A stretch of DNA of 45,769 nt from positions 1 to 45,769 of the forward strand of contig CAMHDJ010000021.1 of assembly GCA_946183915.1 (NCBI GenBank), read 5' to 3'. The stretch's first letter is position 1. Every line of letters starts with the position of its first letter. Below the pieces are notes generated by a model. That model was not told where the DNA came from and did not search any database. It saw only the letters and a list, made by a program, of their open reading frames with translations. Below, piece by piece: positions 34,012 through 41,569 of this stretch. The DNA comes from an uncultured Bacteroidales bacterium. GTDB taxonomy: Bacteria; Bacteroidota; Bacteroidia; Bacteroidales; P3. The position numbers and the translations under genes were made by a program.

Positions 34012-34464
34012 TTACTCGTCCCTCAAGAAGTACTCTTCATTCACCTCAACCCCATAGGCCTCAAGAAATGCCCTGTACTCCTCCGCAAACGTCGTTTTCT
34101 TATGGTGTTCTTTCTGTCCTTTGATATAGTTTACTATCATCTCTTTATCTTTCAAGCTGTAACTCAACGCAGCATACTCCTTGGCCCAGCCTCTGAAGTT
34201 CGGGAAACGCCGGTTCTCTTTCATCCACTTGCTGGAAGCTACCTTCAACTGTTGCATAAAAGTCGCGATCGACATCGACGGCGGCAAATCCACCAACATA
34301 TGTATGTGATCCGGCATCCCTCCGATACGGTAGACCTTCACCCTCGCGTTGGTCGCCACATTGTACAGATAGGCATACAATTCGCGCTCTTGCTGCACTT
34401 CTATCACAGGTTCGCTCCGGTACGTGCGGAACACTACATGATATAACGACTGTACGTAACTCAT
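34012..34464 (-). CDS. REP-associated tyrosine transposase (RAYT), IS200-like Y1 HUH protein
   Basis: A 150-residue single-domain Y1 transposase. The HUH metal motif is DHIH (His 53 and His 55) in RIGGMPDHIHMLVDLPPSMS. The conserved helix ATFMQQLKVASSKWM follows, and Tyr 113 in IVNYIKGQKEHH is the likely nucleophile. The size and single-gene setting suit RAYT proteins, which bind and cut REP hairpins as single strands. Here the gene is flanked on both sides by the same hairpins. There is no tnpB. All core residues are present, so it may be active. An ordinary IS200 is an alternative, but IS200 would not be surrounded by several copies of one REP unit. Confidence 0.88.
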   Translation of the reverse strand: MSYVQSLYHVVFRTYRSEPVIEVQQERELYAYLYNVATNARVKVYRIGGMPDHIHMLVDLPPSMSIATFMQQLKVASSKWMKENRRFPNFRGWAKEYAALSYSLKDKEMIVNYIKGQKEHHKKTTFAEEYRAFLEAYGVEVNEEYFLRDE

Positions 34465-34518
34465 TACCTTTATATTTTCTCCGCCTTCTTTCAGAAGGCA
34501 TTACGTTTTCTTCATTTC
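34465..34518. repeat. GCCTTCT hairpin upstream of the RAYT gene
   Basis: GCCTTCT-TTC-AGAAGGC at 34483-34499 is identical to the hairpin at 33722-33738 and is matched in inverted orientation by the one at 33992-34008. It lies 18 bases from the transposase start codon. The three copies bracket the transposase gene and its downstream REP units. Confidence 0.8.
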
Positions 34519-34574
34519 CCCCACACGCTGTGTGGGGTTTCGCGCACTCCGTGCGGGATCGTGCCTCCGGCACG
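34519..34574 (+). repeat. REP unit 3 (three hairpins)
   Basis: Hairpin 1 is CCCCACAC-GCT-GTGTGGGG (34519-34537), hairpin 2 CGCAC-TCC-GTGCG (34543-34555) and hairpin 3 CGTGCC-TCC-GGCACG (34560-34574). It ends exactly at the base before the stop codon of the next gene, so the insertion lies immediately at the 3' end of that gene. Loop bases differ from units 1 and 2 while stems are kept. Confidence 0.85.
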
Positions 34575-35864
34575 TCAATCCTCGTCCTCAAACTGGTATC
34601 CTATACCCTGGGCGGGCGAGTCCTCCTGCAGGTGGTAGTCGTCCTCCTCGACGTCGACAAACATCGGGTCTTCGTCCCACTCGCCCCCTTTGACCAGGCA
34701 GTGCGTAAAGCGGCTGTTGAGGGCATAGCCCTCGATGCCGCTGACGAGCACCTCGGCGGCATAGCTGCCATAGATGATGCAATCGGTGAAGTCGGCCTGC
34801 AGCAGATCGGCGGCTTCGCGCACCGAGCCGTCGGCGTTCAGCAGGTAGTTGGTCAGCACCACGCTCTCCAGCCGGCGGGCGTTGTAGCGCCAGTAGTCGG
34901 CGAAGGTGCAGCCCTCGAAGGCGTAGCTCCCGCCGCGCAGCACGGTAAGCGAGGTCAGACAGTCGTAGACCAGCAGGTTGCGCCCCTCGATGGTGCCCCC
35001 CTGTCCGACGAGGGCGGCGTCGCTCATGTTGCGGATCACCGTGTTGGTCACCGTCAGGCTGGCGTTGGGATAGACCCTCAAGCCGCCGGTACCGTTCTCC
35101 ACCACCGCGTGGTCGAGCCGGTTGCCCGTGCTCCCACTGGTGAACCACAGGCACTGCCACTGCCCCGGCAGGAAGGAGTACCAGCCGTCGTGGCGCAGCG
35201 AACTGAAGAGCACCGGCTGCTCGGCCGTGCCCACCGCCACCAGGCTGGCGTTGGTGTCCACGGCCAGCAGGGCGTCGTTGTAGAAGTAGACCTCGTCGCC
35301 CGCCTGCAGGGTGAGGGTGCTGCCGTCGAGGATGGCGGCGGTGCCAAGGATGACATGCGGCCGCGTGTGGTCCCAGCCGTCGCAGTCCACCACGCTGTAT
35401 GGGGCACCCTCGGGCACGTGGTGGTAGACGGCGTTGCGCCCCCAGGCCGTCAGCGGCAGCCGCTGACCGTTGCCGAAGAGGATGGCATCCTCCTCGACGA
35501 AGGGGGCCGTCTGGTCGTTGGGACTGATGTTCACCTGAACGAAGACGAAGAGGCTGTCGCCCGCCAGCAGTTCGACGTTGCGCGCCACCAGCGCCGTATC
35601 GCCGTCCACATTGAGGCGGAAGCGGCTCTCGCGCCCCTTCAGCAGGGTGACCGAGCTCAGCCGAACGTCGTGGCTGGTGCGGTTGTAGACCGTCAGCGTC
35701 CGCGTGGCGCTGCCCACGGTGGTGAAGAGGGTGTCGAAACTCAGCGTGTCCTGCGAGAAGGTGAGGGCCACCTCGCCTTCGTCGACGTAGACGGGCTCGC
35801 CGCACGACGCAGGCAGCAGCGGCAGCAGGCAGCAGAGCAAAAGCGCGTATATCGTCCGTCTCAT
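34575..35864 (-). CDS. Lipoprotein with right-handed beta-helix-like repeats
   Basis: A 429-residue exported protein. The start at 35864 gives MRRTIYALLLCCLLPLLPASC, a compact lipoprotein signal. An in-frame ATG at 35888 (adding MKLIAVTI) overlaps the upstream stop as ATGA and is an alternative. The middle (about 70-140) looks like an immunoglobulin-like domain (TVYNRTSHDVRLSSVTLLKG). From about 150 on, short strands such as AVVENGTGGLRVYPNASLTV and NTVIRNMSDAALVGQGGTIE suggest a parallel beta-helix as in choice-of-anchor or polymorphic-outer-membrane proteins. No catalytic site is recognised. It follows the M64 peptidase in the same operon. REP unit 3 abuts its stop codon. Confidence 0.7.
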   Translation of the reverse strand: MRRTIYALLLCCLLPLLPASCGEPVYVDEGEVALTFSQDTLSFDTLFTTVGSATRTLTVYNRTSHDVRLSSVTLLKGRESRFRLNVDGDTALVARNVELLAGDSLFVFVQVNISPNDQTAPFVEEDAILFGNGQRLPLTAWGRNAVYHHVPEGAPYSVVDCDGWDHTRPHVILGTAAILDGSTLTLQAGDEVYFYNDALLAVDTNASLVAVGTAEQPVLFSSLRHDGWYSFLPGQWQCLWFTSGSTGNRLDHAVVENGTGGLRVYPNASLTVTNTVIRNMSDAALVGQGGTIEGRNLLVYDCLTSLTVLRGGSYAFEGCTFADYWRYNARRLESVVLTNYLLNADGSVREAADLLQADFTDCIIYGSYAAEVLVSGIEGYALNSRFTHCLVKGGEWDEDPMFVDVEEDDYHLQEDSPAQGIGYQFEDED

Positions 35865-35884
35865 AATGGTAACTGCAATCAACT

Positions 35885-37108
35885 TCATTTGGTGTACAAG
35901 CCGAAGACCGCCTCCATGCGCTCGCTGCAGACGGGGCAGAACGGCGCATAGTCGCGCATCATGCAGTGCATCGCCGGGCGGTAGACGCCCTTGGTGCTGT
36001 AGCCCGCCCCCTCGTAGACGCCCAGCGGCCCGTTCTCCGTGCGCGGCACCTTGGCGTCCGGCGTCGGCACCGGCGTCCCCTTCTTGAGCATCGACTGCCA
36101 CTTGCGGCCGAAGTCCACCAGGTTGGTGATGTTCGGCTCCAGCGGCTCGTAGGCGGTGCGGTGCAGGTCGGCGTAGCTGAGCTCCTCGTCGACATACTCG
36201 TCGGCCAGCCCGCCGATGCCGTGTCCCAGCTCGTGGGTCAGCACCAGCTCAGCCATGCGGTGCAACGAACTGACGGAGTAGAAGTTGTAGATGGCGCCAC
36301 CGCCGTACTTGGCGTTGTTGAGCACGATGATGATATGGTCGCAAGGCGTGTTGCCCAGCTCGTTGTGCAACTGGAAGAGCCGGAAGGTCATGGCGTAGCG
36401 GTCGGAGCCCAAGGCATTGTAGTCGACGCCGGCATCGCCGCGGATGAAGTAGAGGTTGAAGTCCTCGCGGTGGCTGCGGAAGGGCTCGTTCTTGAAGAAG
36501 CCCTCGGCCATGCGGCGGCAGACGCTGTTGTAGTAGGCCGTGTCGTCGTCGAAGCCCTGCATGACAAACGCCAGGTCGAACTTCACACTGGGGTCGCCAT
36601 GCACCTCGTAGGTGTCGGCCACGGAGACGACGCGCGTCGGCAGCAAGAGGGTCTTCGCGGGGTCGAAGGGGACCACCGTCTGGTCGTGCAGGCGCATCGC
36701 GCTGTCGCGTTTCTGCAAGGCTATCAGCACCTTGCCGCGCGGCATGGGCAGCAGCAGCACCTCCTCGAAGCGCCGCACGGTCGTCCGGCCCTCGGGCGTG
36801 TCCTTATACTCGCGGAAGAGGTTGCTGTAGCCGCGCGAGTAGAGCACCCGCCCCGTGGCGGCATCGCGCATCTCCACCCGGTAGTCGCCATTGTCGAACG
36901 GGTCTATCATCTGGGTGCGCGAGCCGTACCATTCCCCCGGACGGTCGATCCAACGCTCCACCCACACGGTGTCGCCCTGGGCCGACCCTTCGCGCAGGCA
37001 GTCCACGCGCAGGGTGCCACCGCTGAACCAGCGGTCGAACTCGGCCTGTTGCCCCACGGCTGCGGTTGCCAGCAGGACGGCCATCGTCAGTATGATCATT
37101 CGTTTCAT
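35885..37108 (-). CDS. M64 family zinc metallopeptidase, exported
   Basis: A 407-residue secreted or periplasmic protein. A signal peptide (MKRMIILTMAVLLATAAVGQ) is followed by an N-terminal beta-rich domain (about 20-130) and the IgA-peptidase M64 catalytic domain. The zinc motif HELGHGIGGLADEY begins at His 292 (His 292, Glu 293, His 296, and Asp 303 as the likely third ligand). FVMQGFDDD and DHIIIVLNNAKYGGGA are family segments, and MHCMMRDYAPFCPVC near the end supplies the Met-turn. M64 includes the Clostridium ramosum IgA protease, but specificity for IgA cannot be read here. The stop overlaps a possible start of the downstream lipoprotein. Confidence 0.9.
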   Translation of the reverse strand: MKRMIILTMAVLLATAAVGQQAEFDRWFSGGTLRVDCLREGSAQGDTVWVERWIDRPGEWYGSRTQMIDPFDNGDYRVEMRDAATGRVLYSRGYSNLFREYKDTPEGRTTVRRFEEVLLLPMPRGKVLIALQKRDSAMRLHDQTVVPFDPAKTLLLPTRVVSVADTYEVHGDPSVKFDLAFVMQGFDDDTAYYNSVCRRMAEGFFKNEPFRSHREDFNLYFIRGDAGVDYNALGSDRYAMTFRLFQLHNELGNTPCDHIIIVLNNAKYGGGAIYNFYSVSSLHRMAELVLTHELGHGIGGLADEYVDEELSYADLHRTAYEPLEPNITNLVDFGRKWQSMLKKGTPVPTPDAKVPRTENGPLGVYEGAGYSTKGVYRPAMHCMMRDYAPFCPVCSERMEAVFGLYTK

Positions 37109-37178
37109 ACCTTCGATAACGCCCCGACGGCGGGTTTAGTATGTTCGGCTCGGAATAAATCGCGTCGAGGTTGTTTTT

Positions 37179-37692
37179 AAGTTAATTTAAGTCAAAAAAT
37201 TAGATCGTGCACGTGAAGGGAGCCTCCAGTGGAGGCTTCCGATAGCGAAGCGGAGAACGCCCCACCCCGCACAAGGATTTTAACGGCGAATTACTCGAAT
37301 TACTCTAAGCTACGCAGGCTTTTATAACGGCGAATTATGCGAATTACTCGAATGCTACGCAGGCTGGTTTCAGCGAATTACTCGAATGGTCTGCGCAAGC
37401 ATTCGAGTAATTCGCAAAACAAGAAGATCTCATAGCGACCTGCGTAGCTTCGAGTTCTTCGAGTAATTCGCCGTTTTACAAAAATTAAGTAAAATTAGGT
37501 TAAAAAATTAGATCGTGCACGATCTATTTTGCACCTTTAACTATTTCTAAACGAGACATCTAAGGGTTCGGAAGTGTGCAAACCATGCTGGAAAACTCGC
37601 AAAACGCTGACAGGGCAAGGATTTTGCCCTGGTTTTAAGAGAGTCATCAGGGAGTCATCAGGGAGTCATCACGGAGCCACCTAGGAACCATG
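37179..37692 (-). repeat. Palindromic dispersed element, copy B
   Basis: Reverse-oriented homologue of copy A. From right to left: 11-base units of the GATGACTCCCT type (37638-37681, perhaps to 37692), hairpin CAGGGCAA/TTGCCCTG (37611-37631), the conserved stretch, the palindrome (37508-37527, last base changed), and nested arms. The right arm is 37439-37475 and the core stem 37373-37415. Two left arms are present, 37282-37318 and 37326-37363, so one arm is duplicated. At 37179-37213 there is a second, truncated copy of the AT stretch plus half palindrome, identical over 35 bases to 16219-16253 in copy A. The structure looks like one full copy next to the remnant of another. Confidence 0.8.
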
Positions 37693-37758
37693 GGCATTTC
37701 GGAGGGGTGGACTTCCCCACCCTCGGACGGGGAGCTGATGCCGTCGGCTGAAAATAAA

Positions 37759-37790
37759 TTTGGCCATATCAAGTAAATGTAGTACTTTTG
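37759..37790 (+). promoter_or_regulatory. Promoter of the yciO-like gene
   Basis: TTTG (37759-37762), 20 bases, then TACTTTTG (37783-37790). Transcription would begin near 37797, which excludes the ATG at 37788 as start of the gene and supports ATG 37815. Confidence 0.78.
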
Positions 37791-37814
37791 CATTTTGTTT
37801 TCAAGAAGCGAACT

Positions 37815-38435
37815 ATGCTGACAAAGCTCTACGAAGAGAACCCTAACGTGCGCGAAGTGAGGCATATAGCCGACGCCCTGCGCGACGGCGAGGTGGTCGT
37901 CCTGCCCACCGGCACGCTCTATGCTTTCGCCTGCTCGATGGAGCACAAGCGCGCCGTCGAGACCATCGCGCAGCTCAAGGGGTTCAAACTGAAACAGGCC
38001 AAGTACTCGATGCTCTGCTCCGACCTGAGCATGGCCAGCGAGTATGTGCGCGCCATGGACCGCGACACCTTCGCGCTGCTGAAGCGCTCGCTGCCGGGCC
38101 CCTTCACGTTCATCATGGAGGCGTCGGGGGCGGTACCGCGCAACTATCAGAATCAGAACCACTCCATCGGTATCCGCGTGCCGGAGAGCGCCATCGCCCG
38201 CGCCATCATCGAGGAGGTGGGGTCGCCGCTGATCGGCACCTCGGTGCGGCCCCTCGACGACGACGGCGACGAGCCGGAGAACTACACCGACCCCGAGCTG
38301 ATCCACGACCGCTTCGGCAGCCGCGTGTGGGCCGTGGTCGACGGCGGCATCGCCGACCCCGAACCCTCGACGGTCGTCGACTGCACCGACGGCATCGAAC
38401 TCGTGCGCCAGGGCAAAGGAGAGATCGACCTATAA
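37815..38435 (+). CDS. Sua5/YciO/YrdC family protein, YciO-like
   Basis: A 206-residue cytosolic protein with the YrdC fold: ALRDGEVVVLPTGTLYAFAC near the start, then LPGPFTFIMEASGAVPR, SIGIRVPESAIARAIIEEVG and the closing STVVDCTDGIELVRQGKGEI. The family makes threonylcarbamoyl-adenylate for the t6A tRNA modification. From memory the details (SMLCSDLS, DPELIHDRFG, DGGIADPEPSTVVD) are closer to E. coli YciO than to TsaC, so the main t6A enzyme may lie elsewhere. It is followed after 67 bases by panC. Confidence 0.85.
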   Translation: MLTKLYEENPNVREVRHIADALRDGEVVVLPTGTLYAFACSMEHKRAVETIAQLKGFKLKQAKYSMLCSDLSMASEYVRAMDRDTFALLKRSLPGPFTFIMEASGAVPRNYQNQNHSIGIRVPESAIARAIIEEVGSPLIGTSVRPLDDDGDEPENYTDPELIHDRFGSRVWAVVDGGIADPEPSTVVDCTDGIELVRQGKGEIDL

Positions 38436-38502
38436 GCCCTATAAGTCATATAGGTCATATACGTCAGACAACTAACAATCAGACAGAAATAACATTCACG
38501 AA

Positions 38503-39411
38503 ATGAAACAGATACAGAATGCCGCCGACCTGCAGCAGGCCGTGCGCGAAGCCAAGGATAAGGGCCGCCAGATCGGCCTCGTGCCCACCATGGGAGCCCT
38601 CCACGAGGGCCACCTCTCGCTCATCGAGCGGGCCATGAAGGAGAACGACCTCGTCGTGGTCTCCCTCTTCGTCAACCCCATCCAGTTCAACAACAAGGAG
38701 GACCTGGAGAAGTACCCCCGCACCCTCGAGGCCGACCTGGACCTGATTAAGAGTTTGGAGTCAAGAGTCAAGAATGAGGCCAAGGCCACCGAGGTGCTGG
38801 CCTTCTCGCCCTCGGTGGCGGAGATGTACCCCGACGGGGAGCCGACGGAGATCGTCTACCACTTCGGGCCCGTGGAAGAGGTGATGGAAGGGCCGCGCCG
38901 TCCGGGCCACTTCAACGGGGTGGCCGTCGTGGTGCGCCGCCTGTTCGACCTCGCCCAGCCCACCCGCGCCTACTTCGGCGAGAAGGACTACCAGCAGATC
39001 GCCATCATCCGGGCCCTGCTGGAGCAGATCAAGTACCCCATCGAGCTGGTCCCCTGCCCCATCGTGCGCGCCGACGACGGCCTGGCCCTGAGCAGCCGCA
39101 ACAAGCGCCTCTCGCCCGCCGCCCGCCAGATGGCCCCCGCCATCAACGCCACCCTCGAGCAGGCCGCCGAGATGGCCGAGTACGAGGAGGTGGACGACGT
39201 GAAGGAGTGGGTGCTCGACACGCTGGCCTCGTGGCACGAGGTACACGACTGCGGCGAAGGCCTGCAGTTCGAGCCCGAATACTTCGAGATTGTCGATGCC
39301 CGCACCCTCCAGCCCATCGCCACGTGGGACGAGGCCGGCGACCTGGGCGCCGTGGGCTGCATCGCCGTCTGGCTCGACGGCGTGCGCCTGATCGACATCG
39401 TCAAGTTCTGA
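38503..39411 (+). CDS. panC: Pantothenate synthetase (pantoate-beta-alanine ligase)
   Basis: A 302-residue enzyme joining pantoate and beta-alanine with ATP to give pantothenate. It has the nucleotide-binding VPTMGALHEGHLSLI (the HxGH site), FVNPIQFNNKEDLEKYPRT, the RPGHFNGVAVVV segment, the second site YFGEKDYQQIAIIRAL and ADDGLALSSRNKRLS. Between YPRTLEADL and FSPSVAEMYP about 10 residues (near KSLESRVKNEAK) are extra compared with Bacteroides PanC as I recall it. They are encoded by an AT-richer stretch with repeated GAGTCAA (38748-38778). The reading frame is kept and catalytic motifs are intact, so the enzyme is probably functional. Confidence 0.95.
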   Translation: MKQIQNAADLQQAVREAKDKGRQIGLVPTMGALHEGHLSLIERAMKENDLVVVSLFVNPIQFNNKEDLEKYPRTLEADLDLIKSLESRVKNEAKATEVLAFSPSVAEMYPDGEPTEIVYHFGPVEEVMEGPRRPGHFNGVAVVVRRLFDLAQPTRAYFGEKDYQQIAIIRALLEQIKYPIELVPCPIVRADDGLALSSRNKRLSPAARQMAPAINATLEQAAEMAEYEEVDDVKEWVLDTLASWHEVHDCGEGLQFEPEYFEIVDARTLQPIATWDEAGDLGAVGCIAVWLDGVRLIDIVKF

Positions 39412-39430
39412 ACTATTCCCCAAAGAAAAC

Positions 39431-39469
39431 CCGCAGGGGCATAAGACCGACCGTCTTATGCCCCTGCGG
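39431..39469. terminator. Bidirectional terminator between panC and the ECF operon
   Basis: A perfect 17-base-pair stem (39431-39447 with 39453-39469, starting CCGCAGGGGC) with loop CGACC. On the minus side it is followed by GTTTTCTTTG and on the plus side by TGTATTCTT. It lies between the convergent ends of panC and the 155-residue lipoprotein gene. Confidence 0.85.
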
Positions 39470-39476
39470 TGTATTC

Positions 39477-39944
39477 TTACCGGGCCAGCATGGCGTCGTC
39501 CACCCGGAAGGTGAGCGAGGCCCAGCTCATGCCGCCCGCCGGGCCAGGCAGCTCGTCGTAGGTGTAGCGCGGCGAGTCGAAGTTGTAGGGCGAGTCGGCG
39601 CCGAGGGTGTCGCTGGCGTAGAAGGTCAGCGTGTCGCTGCCGACAACGAAGCTCACGCTGTCGCCCAGCAGGCCGTAGAGGGCCGAAAAGCGTATCTGGT
39701 CACGGCCGGTCTGGCCAATACCGCCGGCGAACGGGAGGGTGGCCTTGGTGCCGGCCGCCACGGGATAGCTCCCGTCGAAGTTGGGGCCGTTCTCGCTGGG
39801 GTAGTAGCGCCAGCTGCCGCTCCACACGAAGACCAGGTCGTGCGACGACCGATTGTCTATCGTGTACTCCTCGTCGTAACCAGGGTCGCAGGCCGCCAGG
39901 AGCAGGGCCGCCGCGGCCGTCAGCAATAGTCTGTTCAGTTTCAT
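39477..39944 (-). CDS. Small lipoprotein, function unknown
   Basis: A 155-residue protein starting MKLNRLLLTAAAALLLAACD, a lipoprotein signal with lipobox LAAC (Cys 19). The mature part is polar with short beta strands (DNRSSHDLVFVWSGSWRYYP, TKATLPFAGGIGQTGRDQIRF) and no family I recognise. It is the last gene of the five-gene ECF sigma operon, 21 bases after the preceding barrel gene and ending just before the terminator at 39431-39469. Confidence 0.7.
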   Translation of the reverse strand: MKLNRLLLTAAAALLLAACDPGYDEEYTIDNRSSHDLVFVWSGSWRYYPSENGPNFDGSYPVAAGTKATLPFAGGIGQTGRDQIRFSALYGLLGDSVSFVVGSDTLTFYASDTLGADSPYNFDSPRYTYDELPGPAGGMSWASLTFRVDDAMLAR

Positions 39945-39965
39945 ATCTCGTTGTGTTTTTTAGGT

Positions 39966-40778
39966 TTATCTAATCATCCAGTTGAAGCCCGCGAGGCCAT
40001 AGACGCTGGTGGCGGAGTAGGCTTCACCCGTACCGCCGTCGACACACACCTGGGCCTTCAGTTGCCACCTGTCGCTCACCTGCCACAGGGCTTCCGCACG
40101 GCCCTGTAGGTTGTCGAAGCCGGCGCTGAACATCCAGCGTTCGTTGGGCAGCCAGCGGGCGAAGAGCGCAAGGCGGAAGGGGCGGTCGGTCATGCGGACG
40201 TAGGGGGCATGGCGGTTCCAGGCATAGGCCGCCGTGGCGTCGAAGTACCAGTATTGGGAGAAGCGGTGGCGGTACTGCAAGCCGATGATGGGCTCGGCCA
40301 GCAGCCCCTCGTCCTCCACGAAGGGGTGCCCCTGGCGGAGGGGCAGCGTCACCTCGGTGAAGAAGGTGAGGCTGTTCTTCTTGCCCTCGCCGCCCAGCAG
40401 CATGATACGGGCGCCCAGCGAGGGGACAAGGTTGAGGTGGTTAGGGCCGAAGAAGAGCGTGTCGAGCACACGGCCGTGGGCATGCTCGGCGCTGAGGCCC
40501 AGCGTCAGCTCGGCCTTGCTGCCGATGCCCCAGCGCAGGCGGGTGGCACCACCCAGCACGCTGTAGTTGTTGAAGTCCTTGCCGTCCAGTACAGAATGGA
40601 GGTGATAGGCGTTGATGTCGGCGCTGAGCATCAGGTGACCCGAGCCGAGCACGCTGGGACCCGTGGTGGCGAGCAGGGGCGACTCCTCCTGCGCGTGGGC
40701 GGCCATGCCGGCGCCCAGCCCCATCATGGCGAAGAAAGCGATGGCTAATACAAGAGATTTGTGGTTGTTCTTTTTCAT
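39966..40778 (-). CDS. Outer-membrane beta-barrel protein, MetA/transporter-like
   Basis: A 270-residue exported protein. The signal peptide MKKNNHKSLVLAIAFFAMMG runs on to AAHAQ. Repeated amphipathic strands follow (ATRLRWGIGSKAELTLGLSA, LTFFTEVTLPLRQGHPF, YWYFDATAAYAWNRHAPYV), the pattern of small transporter-like outer-membrane barrels. The last strand ends NWMIR rather than in the usual Phe. It is gene 4 of the ECF operon, between another barrel protein and a lipoprotein. Function unknown. Confidence 0.68.
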   Translation of the reverse strand: MKKNNHKSLVLAIAFFAMMGLGAGMAAHAQEESPLLATTGPSVLGSGHLMLSADINAYHLHSVLDGKDFNNYSVLGGATRLRWGIGSKAELTLGLSAEHAHGRVLDTLFFGPNHLNLVPSLGARIMLLGGEGKKNSLTFFTEVTLPLRQGHPFVEDEGLLAEPIIGLQYRHRFSQYWYFDATAAYAWNRHAPYVRMTDRPFRLALFARWLPNERWMFSAGFDNLQGRAEALWQVSDRWQLKAQVCVDGGTGEAYSATSVYGLAGFNWMIR

Positions 40779-40800
40779 AGAGCTAATGTATTTACATGGG

Positions 40801-41544
40801 TTAGAAATAAATCATCATGCCGGAGGTGTATATCTTCTCGCCCGAAGCGGGGTCGATGTAGGTGGGCAGCAGGTTGGTGAAGAAGCGCACGCCGTGGATG
40901 ATGCCCAGCACGTCGGTGGCGGCGGTGAGGCCGATCTCGAGCTTCCAGGGCTGGAACATCGGGTCGCTGGACTCGACGACGGTCCTCGAGGTGCTGGTCT
41001 GCGTGCCGAAGTAGGTGGTGCGTGCGTCGCGGTTGCGGATGGTGAGGTAGCGGCTCACGTCGTAGGCCAGGTAGTAGTCCAGGCTCAGGCGCAGCACGCG
41101 GTGGTTCGAGGGCACGGCCTGCCATTGCACCTCGCCCGTGAGACCCAGGTAGCTGTGGAACATGATGGCCGTCTGGCGTCCCGTGGTGGGGGTGGTCTGG
41201 AAGGCAAGGCCACCGCCGTCGGCGGGCGTGACACTGTAGCGCAAGGGCGACCACTCGAAGTCGTAGCGCAGACCTCCGATGGCCGTCATGCGCTCGATGG
41301 GCAGCGGAAACTTGCCCACAAAAGGAATTTGCAGCAGCAAGCTGTAGGGCGCATCGTAGGGCGTGTGGCTGGTGAGGTTGAACTTTGCCCCGGCCTGCAC
41401 GCCGAGATGCAACGACAACTGGCGGCCACCGCCGTTGCCGCAGGTGACGGCTGTATCGCCCACAGGACCGGGCAGCGTGTCGGTCTGGGCACGCAGCACC
41501 GGCGCAGCCAGCAGAAGGGTCAGGATGAAGACGATCTGTTTCAT
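40801..41544 (-). CDS. Outer-membrane beta-barrel protein, function unknown
   Basis: A 247-residue protein with signal peptide MKQIVFILTLLLAAPVLRAQ. The mature chain has porin-type alternating strands (LSLHLGVQAGAKFNLTSHTP, AIGGLRYDFEWSPLRYSV, VLRLSLDYYLAYDVSRYLTI) and ends MMIYF with a terminal Phe, as expected for recognition by the BAM complex. It is gene 3 of the ECF operon, 25 bases after the anti-sigma gene. Confidence 0.68.
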   Translation of the reverse strand: MKQIVFILTLLLAAPVLRAQTDTLPGPVGDTAVTCGNGGGRQLSLHLGVQAGAKFNLTSHTPYDAPYSLLLQIPFVGKFPLPIERMTAIGGLRYDFEWSPLRYSVTPADGGGLAFQTTPTTGRQTAIMFHSYLGLTGEVQWQAVPSNHRVLRLSLDYYLAYDVSRYLTIRNRDARTTYFGTQTSTSRTVVESSDPMFQPWKLEIGLTAATDVLGIIHGVRFFTNLLPTYIDPASGEKIYTSGMMIYF

Positions 41545-41569
41545 ACTATATAGATGTATTTGGGGTGTT

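Larger units (their letters stand above)
37109..37814. other. Divergent intergenic region carrying palindromic element B
   Basis: No gene is supported. Most of it (37179-37692) is the inverted copy of the element at 16059-16414. Between a truncated end (37179-37213) and the arms there is a 68-base unrelated piece with a small hairpin GAGCCTCC-AGT-GGAGGCTT. The right end holds the promoter of the yciO-like gene (37759-37790). I see no consensus promoter for the peptidase gene. Confidence 0.65.

Noticed and set aside
37788..37814. ATG at 37788 as start of the yciO-like gene
   Set aside because: It overlaps the -7 box TACTTTTG, so it cannot be on the transcript from that promoter.
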